Origin: DASPKA01 sp035628335
GTDB lineage: Bacteria > Patescibacteriota > Doudnabacteria > UBA920
NCBI GenBank assembly: GCA_035628335.1
Contig: DASPKA010000105.1
Location: 1-11,309, forward strand
Direction of reading: 5' to 3'
Length of the DNA stretch: 11,309 nucleotides
Shown: one piece after another, positions 6,591-10,484 of the stretch
How the letters are laid out: each line of letters opens with the position of its first letter
Position numbering within the stretch: position 1 is the stretch's first letter
Notes under the pieces: model-generated
The model's input: only the letters and a program-made list of their open reading frames with translations
Told to the model about the DNA's origin: nothing
The model's database searches: none
Program-made: the position numbers and the translations under genes

Positions 6591-6665
6591 ATGGCTGTAA
6601 AAAAGAAGAAGAAAGCTGCACCTAAGAAGAAAGCAAAGAAGTCCGCAAAAAAGAAGAAGAAATAG
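6591..6665 (+). CDS. 24-residue lysine-rich basic protein
   Basis: ATG to TAG encodes 24 residues, of which 17 are Lys; the rest are Ala, Pro, Val and Ser plus Met. It starts MAVKKKKKAAPKKKAK. The composition recalls the tails of histone H1-like bacterial proteins, so nucleic-acid binding is a reasonable guess; there is no fold to recognise. Support for a real gene: a consensus promoter upstream, a terminator nine bases after the stop, and a start codon with no other gene around it. No Shine-Dalgarno site is present; the ATG lies in a tiny GCCA-CAA-TGGC palindrome. It is too short for most gene finders. Confidence 0.7.
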   Translation: MAVKKKKKAAPKKKAKKSAKKKKK

Positions 6666-6673
6666 TCTTCTTT

Positions 6674-6706
6674 AAAGCCCCGAGCACCTACAGTGCCGGG
6701 GCTTTT
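6674..6706 (+). terminator. Intrinsic terminator after the lysine-rich gene
   Basis: AAAGCCCCG-A-GCAC (6674-6687) pairs with GTGC-CGGGGCTTT (6693-6705), with one bulged A and loop CTACA, followed by a short T run. It ends the 6404-6706 transcript before the tRNA promoter. Confidence 0.88.
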
Positions 6707-6713
6707 GTAACCC

Positions 6714-6742
6714 TTGTAATTATTGGCCATTTACTATATAAT
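6714..6742 (+). promoter_or_regulatory. Promoter of the initiator tRNA gene
   Basis: TTGTAA (6714-6719), 17 bases, TATAAT (6737-6742). The tRNA begins at 6748, so transcription would start at or within two bases of the mature 5' end, leaving practically no leader. Confidence 0.75.
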
Positions 6743-6747
6743 TAATC

Positions 6748-7061
6748 TGCGGGATAGAGCAATTGGCAGCTCGCCAGGCTCAGTATTAGAGGTATGTACT
6801 TGTCGCTTGAGAACCTCAGATGGGCTGTTCTAGAAGTAATTTTAGAATGATAATCTATCAAATTCGGGGAAGCCTATAGCGATGGTAATCCCGAGCCAAG
6901 TTCCTGTATTATACTGGAAAAGGTGTAGAGACTTAATGGTAGACATCCAAACAAAAGTTTGGATGAAGAGAAAGTCCAGACCACAAAACATTTGTGCAAC
7001 GAAAGTTGTAGTGGTACGCATAACCTGGAGGCTCCCGGTTCGAGTCCGGGTCCCGCAACCA
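6748..7061 (+). tRNA. Initiator tRNA-fMet(CAU), split by a group I intron
   Basis: Exon 1 is 6748-6780 and exon 2 is 7019-7061; joined they give 76 bases ending in an encoded CCA. Acceptor TGCGGGA/TCCCGCA pairs fully (U1-A72). The D stem GAGC/GCTC has the A11-U24 pair typical of initiators. The anticodon arm is CCAGG-CTCATAA-CCTGG and the T arm CCCGG-TTCGAGT-CCGGG. A15 and U48 agree as a Levitt pair. The anticodon-stem run is AGG/CCU instead of the common GGG/CCC. The first pair is a weak U-A instead of the usual C-A mismatch. Both changes exist in other initiators. Initiator identity is judged from A11-U24, the GC pairs next to the loop and overall similarity. Confidence 0.93.
6781..7018 (+). 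ncRNA. ORF-less group I intron (IC3-like) in the anticodon loop
   Basis: 238 bases between U33 and C34. The 5' exon ends in U and the intron ends in G, as group I splicing needs. P1 can form between exon GGCU (6777-6780) and GGCU at 6823-6826 with the U-G wobble at the splice site. P2 is TTCTAGAA-GTAA-TTTTAGAA (6827-6846), with a GNRA loop. P3 is TCTATC with GGTAGA, and P7 is GACTT with AAGTC around P8. P8 is CATCCAAAC-AAAA-GTTTGGATG. P9 has a CAAC-GAAA-GTTG tip. The core strings TCAAATTCGG and AAGGTGTAGAGACT closely resemble the Azoarcus tRNA-Ile intron as I remember it. There is no endonuclease gene. Confidence 0.93.
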
Positions 7062-7231
7062 CGGGCCATCACGATTACGCTCCGTTACATTTCACTCGTA
7101 AGCGCACTAAACTCAACGAGTGAAAAGTAACTACGCTCCATCGTGTGTCCCTTATTCCCAAAAACCTCTTCACTCCCTTTGCCTCCACTACGTTCCGGCG
7201 GCAATTATTGTTAGCGCATTTTGGGAGCCCT
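7062..7231 (+). repeat. Structured element R, copy 1, directly after tRNA-fMet
   Basis: It begins at the base after the tRNA CCA. Bases 7063-7151 form a long hairpin. The outer stem starts GGGCCATCACGAT and is closed by ATCGTGTGTCCC. An internal loop has CGCTCC on both sides. The inner stem is GTTACATTTCACTCG with CGAGTGAAAAGTAAC (14 of 15 pairs). A 50-base block identical in copy 2 follows, then a TTGCC-T-CC/GG-C-GGCAA hairpin nested in CCCAAAA/TTTTGGG. It ends TGGGAGCCCT. No T-tract, so not a simple terminator. Confidence 0.8.
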
Positions 7232-7401
7232 TATACGATAGCATCCGAAACTTGGAAAGTTTTGGGATGGCTTGTGGTTTTATATAAGAAGCAAGAATTT
7301 TTGCGTAAGGCTTAAGAGTTCGTGACAAATTCTTAGTGTTTATATACGAGTTCTTGCTTCTTATTTGTTAAATATGATAGGTTGGTAGCTGGGTTGTGTT
7401 T
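7232..7401. other. Inter-tRNA spacer with a 14-bp inverted repeat
   Basis: ATAAGAAGCAAGAA (7284-7297) is the perfect reverse complement of TTCTTGCTTCTTAT (7351-7364). Within the loop AAGAATTT and AAATTCTT give an alternative 8-bp pairing. The whole spacer is bounded by a 10-bp inverted pair, TGGGAGCCCT (7222-7231) and AGGGCTCCCA (7402-7411). No gene was recognised. Confidence 0.5.
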
Positions 7402-7505
7402 AGGGCTCCCATTTGATAGGCAAACAACTGAACGTTTTAAAAAGATTTGGAGTGAAGCGGAAAGTCTTTTTAAAACACATCGTTCGATCAAATGGGAAGG
7501 AGGAG
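7402..7505. other. Nested perfect inverted repeats, possible structured RNA
   Basis: CCCATTTGAT (7408-7417) pairs with ATCAAATGGG (7487-7496). Inside it GTTTTAAAAAGA (7434-7445) pairs with TCTTTTTAAAAC (7465-7476) over a 19-base purine-rich loop. Twenty-two perfect pairs in about 90 bases are unlikely by chance. A 67-codon frame from a TTG crosses the region but has no ribosome site and ends inside the next tRNA, so I prefer a structured non-coding element. Family unknown. Confidence 0.45.
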
Positions 7506-7575
7506 CACATTATGGAGACTGCAGCGAAATGTTGCGATTAGTACGTTTCGCGGAGGTCGGAATAATGGGCGACGT

Positions 7576-7652
7576 GGCGGTGTAGCTCAGTTAGTTAGAG
7601 CGTGGGACTCATAAGCCCAAGGTCCCTGGTGCAATTCCAGGCACCGCTACCA
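7576..7652 (+). tRNA. tRNA-Met(CAU), elongator type, with odd loop bases
   Basis: 77 bases with an encoded CCA. Acceptor GGCGGTG/CACCGCT (G1-U72) is typical of elongator tRNA-Met. The anticodon loop is CTCATAA. Three departures from consensus stand out: position 18 is A, not G; position 55 in the T loop (TGCAATT) is G, not T; and the anticodon stem TGGGA/GCCCA has an A31-G39 mismatch. G18 and U55 normally contact each other, so both partners of one tertiary pair are changed. It may be a functional variant or a decaying gene. A lysidine-type tRNA-Ile(CAU) is less likely from the acceptor end. Confidence 0.85.
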
Positions 7653-7881
7653 CGGGCCATCATGGCACCGCTCCGTAGTATTCCACTCTCAGTCCCACGA
7701 ATCGCATCGAGTGAAATACAACTACGCTCCGCCAAGTGTCCCTTATTCCCAAAAACCTCTTCACTCCCTTTGCCTCCACTACGTTAAATAGTAGAGTAGT
7801 GTCAGGAAGACGGGCTTTGCTCGTCTGGATGACCCGTACTCACTCCGGCGGCAATTATTGTTAGAGCTTTTAGGGAGCCCT
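7653..7881 (+). repeat. Structured element R, copy 2, directly after tRNA-Met
   Basis: It again begins at the base after CCA. The hairpin at 7654-7742 keeps the same shape as copy 1, but its stems have changed on both sides together: CGAT/ATCG becomes TGGC/GCC(A), and in the inner stem AC/GT becomes GT/AC. At least five pairs are compensatory. The following 50 bases are identical to copy 1. A 59-base insertion (7786-7844) sits in the loop of the 3' hairpin. The end reads TAGGGAGCCCT, close to copy 1. Confidence 0.82.
7786..7844. mobile_element. 59-bp palindromic insertion in element R copy 2
   Basis: Absent from copy 1, where ACGTT runs straight into CCGGCGG. The insert folds on itself: AGTA/TACT, GTCA/TGAC and AGACGGGC-TTT-GCTCGTCT are nested. 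No coding frame and no obvious target duplication. It looks like a small mobile or copied palindromic unit; the mechanism is unknown. Confidence 0.5.
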
Positions 7882-7904
7882 AAAAACAAAAAATATCAGT
7901 TTTC

Positions 7905-7950
7905 GTCCCTATTACTTTGAAGGGGGCGATGCTAGCCCCAATAATAGGAC
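7905..7950. repeat. Palindrome in the tRNA-Asp leader, shared with atpG
   Basis: CCTATTA (7908-7914) pairs with TAATAGG (7942-7948), and GT/AC extends it with one bulge. The inner stem is GGGGC (7923-7927) with GCCCC (7935-7939). The right arm takes in the first bases of tRNA-Asp. The core 7921-7940 matches 3947-3966 in atpG at 19 of 20 bases. Confidence 0.72.
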
Positions 7951-8023
7951 CGGTAGAGTAGCGGTTCATCTCGTCTCCCTGTCACGGAGAAGATCGCGGG
8001 TTCGAATCCCGTCCGGTCCGCCA
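7947..8023 (+). tRNA. tRNA-Asp(GUC)
   Basis: 77 bases with an encoded CCA. Acceptor GGACCGG/CCGGTCC, discriminator G73, anticodon arm TCTCC-CTGTCAC-GGAGA with anticodon GTC, T arm GCGGG-TTCGAAT-CCCGT. The D stem has one mismatched pair. Discriminator G and GUC both fit Asp. No promoter of its own was found, so it is probably co-transcribed with the upstream tRNAs. Confidence 0.95.
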
Positions 8024-8026
8024 CTA

Positions 8027-8060
8027 AACATAAAAAACGCCTTAAGGCGTTTTTTATGTT
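8027..8060. terminator. Bidirectional terminator between tRNA-Asp and the hsp20 region
   Basis: A perfect 34-base palindrome: AACATAAAAAACGCC, loop TTAA, GGCGTTTTTTATGTT. It has A and T tracts on the two arms, so it can stop transcription from both sides. It lies three bases after the tRNA CCA and next to the stop of the hsp20-like remnant on the minus strand. Confidence 0.92.
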
Positions 8061-8192
8061 TTACTCACTCTTTACGTTAATCCGCTTAGGCTGCTCTTCT
8101 ATTATTTGGTCGCTGACTTCGTAAACTCGCAGCTCCTCGTTCGTGCGGGCATAACGAGCTTGACCTCCACGGCCATCGCTCTGGGCCCTTAC
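8061..8192 (-). pseudogene. Remnant of an hsp20-like gene (C-terminal tail)
   Basis: Read on the minus strand, the last twelve codons give EEQPKRINVKSE and a TAA. The neighbouring hsp20 ends EEQPKRINVKAE. The shared codons differ at nearly every third position, so the match was kept by selection on protein over a long time and is not a fresh copy. The open frame goes back 43 codons to a TGA but holds no ATG, GTG or TTG, and its upper part does not look like an alpha-crystallin domain. The DNA there (about 8119-8190) is GC-rich with a CTCGTT/AACGAG hairpin, perhaps a repeat that replaced the rest of the gene. Confidence 0.55.
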
Positions 8193-8230
8193 TCACATCC
8201 TAAAGAGGAAAAGTGTGTGGGTAGTTAAGA

Positions 8231-8647
8231 CTACTCAGCCTTAACATTTATTCTTTTTGGTTGTTCCTCAGCCATTTTGGCGAAGGTGACTTTCATGATG
8301 CCGTTCTTTACTGTGGCGTCGGGTTCCTGGTTTGGGTCTATGTTTCCGGGCACGGAAACATGGTATGAAAAGGCTTGCGCGCTCTTGCGGTAGTATTTGC
8401 GTTTCTTGTCTTCCTCTTGGTCTTCCTGCTTGCCTTTTATCCAAAGCACGCCTTTATCAAAGGTGACTTCTATATTCTTTGGGTCTAGGCCGGGTACATG
8501 TGCTTCTACATACACATGGTTCTCATCTTCTGAAACTGAAAGGCCAGAAGAGGGTAACATAGCTCCAAAATCTTCCAGGTCGTCAAATATTGACCCAACA
8601 CGGTTTGGAACGTTCCAAAACGAACGCGGAATGATATCAAATGCCAT
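8231..8647 (-). CDS. hsp20: Small heat-shock protein, Hsp20 / alpha-crystallin family
   Basis: 138 residues, normal for bacterial sHSPs. It is an ATP-independent holdase that forms oligomers and keeps unfolding proteins soluble in the cytoplasm. A short N-terminal arm (1-35) starts MAFDIIPRSFWNVP. The alpha-crystallin domain (about 36-122) shows VYVEAHVPGLDPKNIEV and the closing NGIMKVTF (115-122). The C-terminal tail has the I-x-V docking motif at I133-N134-V135, which binds the neighbouring dimer. Its promoter and a perfect CIRCE site lie 64-127 bases upstream, so it is expected to be repressed by HrcA and induced by heat. No Shine-Dalgarno site is apparent. Confidence 0.95.
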   Translation of the reverse strand: MAFDIIPRSFWNVPNRVGSIFDDLEDFGAMLPSSGLSVSEDENHVYVEAHVPGLDPKNIEVTFDKGVLWIKGKQEDQEEDKKRKYYRKSAQAFSYHVSVPGNIDPNQEPDATVKNGIMKVTFAKMAEEQPKRINVKAE

Positions 8648-8710
8648 ATTAAACCGTAGTTCATAAGGTATAAAAATGAAATTTTATGCCAAAGAACTAA
8701 AAATTAATTT

Positions 8711-8737
8711 TTAGCACTCTCTAGTTGCGAGTGCTAA
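8711..8737 (-). promoter_or_regulatory. CIRCE operator (HrcA binding site)
   Basis: TTAGCACTC, nine bases, GAGTGCTAA: an exact match to the CIRCE consensus. It lies right after the expected start site of the hsp20 promoter, where bound HrcA blocks transcription and where the hairpin would be in the 5' leader of the mRNA. Confidence 0.96.
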
Positions 8738-8746
8738 TATACATTA

Positions 8747-8774
8747 ATATTAGCTAACTAATATTAGTTGTCAA
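8747..8774 (-). promoter_or_regulatory. Housekeeping-type promoter of hsp20
   Basis: On the minus strand TTGACA (8774-8769), 16 bases, TAATAT (8752-8747). Transcription would start near 8740, beside the CIRCE element. The spacer holds two copies of TAATATTAG. Confidence 0.8.
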
Positions 8775-8782
8775 GTCCAGCT

Positions 8783-8811
8783 TTGACAGTGGTATTTCTA
8801 AATGTTGTAAT
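8783..8811 (+). promoter_or_regulatory. Promoter of the 170-aa gene, divergent from hsp20
   Basis: TTGACA (8783-8788), 17 bases, TGTAAT (8806-8811). The -35 boxes of the two divergent promoters are only eight bases apart, so the two polymerases would compete for the same DNA. Confidence 0.75.
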
Positions 8812-8859
8812 ATCCAGAGAAGACTATTGCATTAAGAACATCAAAAAAGGAGATTTTCA

Positions 8860-9372
8860 TTGAAAGATCATGTACTGAATGCTGCACAGAGTGGAGTTAG
8901 CTTTCTATTGTTGGCAAAAGCATGTGATGACCACGGTAACATATACTTGGGGTCAGGAAGACCGGGATCTAACATATTGCTCCCATTTCCTCCGATGCTT
9001 TGGTCAGAGCTTGCTACTGAATTGGCTGCCGGATTTTCCCGAGAAGGTGATCGAATATTGTACCATAACCCAACTGGCCATTTCACTGTAGTTGGTGCAG
9101 TGGTTACGGGCTGGGAGCACATTGATATGGTTGACCCATTCGTTCAGTCATACGAAACTTTGGAACAACTTGAATTGGGTGTGCTTGAATTCTGGCGTGA
9201 GGTGATTGAAAGAGCAGGGCAAAATCCTGACCGCGACACAAGATATAAGTTGCCAGAAGCAAATCTGGAGGATGTTCAAAGGATGATTTGGAATCCGGGG
9301 AGTCACGTTCTCGTGAATGGGCAGATATTGATCACGCAAGGTGATGGGTCCGTTATGTTCTTGCGTATATAA
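8860..9372 (+). CDS. Unrecognised 170-aa protein
   Basis: I do not recognise the family. The TTG start at 8860 is supported by AAAGGAG seven bases upstream and by the promoter at 8783; the frame has no better ATG nearby. The protein has no signal peptide or clear membrane helix. Residues 1-60 are mixed with a proline pair in LLPFPPMLWSELA. A His-rich stretch follows (YHNPTGHFTVVGAVVTGWEHIDMVDPF, described here only in outline: 68-94). The middle is an acidic amphipathic helix (about 98-118), and the end is beta-like (HVLVNGQILITQGDGSVMFL). It is a cytosolic globular protein by appearance and its own transcription unit. Confidence 0.75.
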   Translation: MKDHVLNAAQSGVSFLLLAKACDDHGNIYLGSGRPGSNILLPFPPMLWSELATELAAGFSREGDRILYHNPTGHFTVVGAVVTGWEHIDMVDPFVQSYETLEQLELGVLEFWREVIERAGQNPDRDTRYKLPEANLEDVQRMIWNPGSHVLVNGQILITQGDGSVMFLRI

Positions 9373-9386
9373 GGGAGGTTTTCAAG

Positions 9387-9427
9387 AAAAGACCCATAGT
9401 CTCATGAGAGAGATTATGGGTCTTTTT
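9387..9427. terminator. Shared terminator of two convergent genes
   Basis: AAAAGACCCATA (9387-9398) pairs with TATGGGTCTTTT (9415-9426), and an inner TCTC/GAGA stem closes the loop. T and A tracts lie on both sides, so it serves the 170-aa gene on the plus strand and the 125-aa gene on the minus strand. Confidence 0.92.
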
Positions 9428-9438
9428 CATTATTTGCG

Positions 9439-9816
9439 TTACATAATTGACATTCGGAAGTAATCGCCGTCCTGCAACATCTGGACTATCTGATATGCCT
9501 CAATGTTATTGTTCAAGTGCATATGATTAACCCAGATAACCAAGTCGACCGGCGTTTCGGTTAAGTTGGCAAGTGTCTGAAAATTATTCGCTCTAGATTC
9601 TAAGGCTGCTATCGCCTCAGTAACACTGCCTCTGAACGCGCCAAGTAACGCAAACCCATTTGCACACGCCACATACGGAAGTTTTGTACCGAAATAGACC
9701 TTCCGCCCAACCGTGCTGGTCAAAAATGCGAACTGGTGTTCAGCGACACGGATATTACCTAGACCAGTTTCAATAAGTTTCGCATAGTGGTCGCAATTTG
9801 CTTGAGTAACTGTCAT
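9439..9816 (-). CDS. Unrecognised 125-aa protein
   Basis: Family not recognised. The start ATG at 9816-9814 is preceded by GAGGAGG five bases upstream, a textbook site. The frame stays open further up to about 9945, but that part is basic, repetitive (KKRMKRIKRGGK) and contains the ribosome site, so it is leader. The protein begins MTVTQANCDHYAKLIETGLG, is helix-rich and soluble, and has a hydrophobic centre (LPYVACANGFALLGAF) and an end rich in Asn and Met (HMHLNNN, FRMSIM). One Cys near each end of the first half, no metal motif. It is convergent with the 170-aa gene; no convincing promoter was found upstream. Confidence 0.72.
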   Translation of the reverse strand: MTVTQANCDHYAKLIETGLGNIRVAEHQFAFLTSTVGRKVYFGTKLPYVACANGFALLGAFRGSVTEAIAALESRANNFQTLANLTETPVDLVIWVNHMHLNNNIEAYQIVQMLQDGDYFRMSIM

Positions 9817-9886
9817 TTTTCCTCCTCTTTTTATGCGTTTCATGCGTTTTTTTTGCTTAACCAAGCCTACCATATACGGTCTTGTC

Positions 9887-9915
9887 TTGCCAAGTGGGCA
9901 GGGTAATGGTATACT
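9887..9915 (+). promoter_or_regulatory. Promoter of the RRM protein gene
   Basis: TTGCCA (9887-9892), 17 bases, TATACT (9910-9915). A start near 9922 gives a leader of about 150 bases. The -10 context GGTAATGGTATACTT is nearly the same as at the next promoter (10432-10460). It overlaps the upstream region of the minus-strand 125-aa gene. Confidence 0.75.
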
Positions 9916-9921
9916 TGTTTT

Positions 9922-10074
9922 ACCATCCAGGTTAAGAGAAGTCACTTAGAGTATATAACTTTAGTGTTGCTCGTAAGCTGTATATATATTTTTTCCAAAT
10001 CCTGATGGTGATTTGGAGTAAATGAGCACGTTAAAATGTTATAGTTTTAATCCAAGCTCGTGATTCTCAGCCAC
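9922..10074 (+). promoter_or_regulatory. Long 5' leader of the RRM gene
   Basis: AT-rich, with one clear hairpin: CCAAATC (about 9997-10003) and GATTTGG (10011-10017). The rest shows no ORF and no Shine-Dalgarno site before the ATG. Long leaders of this kind are common for cold-induced RNA-binding protein genes, so temperature-dependent control is possible; that is inference. Confidence 0.45.
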
Positions 10075-10395
10075 ATGGCCAAGAAACTTTTTGTTGGTTC
10101 CCTTCCTTGGGCAACAACCAACGACGACTTAATGCAATTATTCTCCCAGGCTGGCACTGTTAGCACAGCCCAGGTAGTCATGGACAAGATGACCGGCCGC
10201 TCTCGCGGTTTCGGATTCGTCGAGTTCGACAATGATGCGGAAGCCGACAAAGCTGTTGAAATGTTCAACAACTACAACATGGACGGCCGCACAATCGTTG
10301 TAAACGAAGCCCGCCCTAAAGAAGATCGCCCTCAGCGCCGTTCATTCGGTGGCGGTGGTGGTGGTTACGGCGGTGGTCGCCGCGACAGCTACTAA
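10075..10395 (+). CDS. Single-RRM RNA-binding protein with Gly-rich tail
   Basis: 106 residues. One RNA recognition motif fills residues 3-83. RNP2 is LFVGSL (5-10) and RNP1 is RGFGFVEF (44-51); F6, F46 and F48 are the usual RNA-stacking aromatics. The tail (about 84-106) is Arg- and Gly-rich, with GGGGGGYGGGRR. The closest well-known group is the cyanobacterial Rbp proteins, linked to cold response and mRNA binding; such proteins also occur in CPR genomes. The ATG at 10075 is chosen because MAKKLFVG is the usual opening; the GTG at 10060 would add five unlikely residues. The gene stands alone with its own promoter and terminator. Confidence 0.95.
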   Translation: MAKKLFVGSLPWATTNDDLMQLFSQAGTVSTAQVVMDKMTGRSRGFGFVEFDNDAEADKAVEMFNNYNMDGRTIVVNEARPKEDRPQRRSFGGGGGGYGGGRRDSY

Positions 10396-10402
10396 AAAAA
10401 TT

Positions 10403-10426
10403 CCAGGCGAAAGCCTGGTTTTTTTT
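10403..10426 (+). terminator. Intrinsic terminator of the RRM gene
   Basis: CCAGGC-GAAA-GCCTGG followed by eight T, seven bases after the stop codon. The GAAA tetraloop makes it very stable. The next promoter begins six bases downstream. Confidence 0.96.
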
Positions 10427-10431
10427 GTTTT

Positions 10432-10460
10432 TTGCCTGTCTTACACAGGTAATGTATACT
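10432..10460 (+). promoter_or_regulatory. Promoter of the cysteine-rich protein gene
   Basis: TTGCCT (10432-10437), 17 bases, TATACT (10455-10460). The start is expected near 10467, leaving a very short leader that contains the ribosome site AGGAGG at 10471-10476. Confidence 0.78.
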
Positions 10461-10484
10461 TCAACAACAAAGGAGGTATTAATA

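Noticed and set aside
6842..7130. Open frames on both strands across the tRNA-fMet locus
   Set aside because: They lie over the split tRNA and its intron; the intron fold explains the sequence and no endonuclease motif is present.
7062..7231. Element R as an ordinary tRNA terminator
   Set aside because: No U-tract follows the hairpin, and the conserved part continues another 80 bases.
7434..7476. Retron msr/msd-like hairpin
   Set aside because: No reverse transcriptase frame anywhere in the window and no msr features.
7382..7585. 67-aa open frame from a TTG
   Set aside because: No ribosome site, no family, ends inside tRNA-Met, and overlaps nested perfect inverted repeats.
9817..9945. 43-residue N-terminal extension of the 125-aa protein
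   Set aside because: It would include the GAGGAGG ribosome site and low-complexity basic residues; the ATG behind that site is the natural start.
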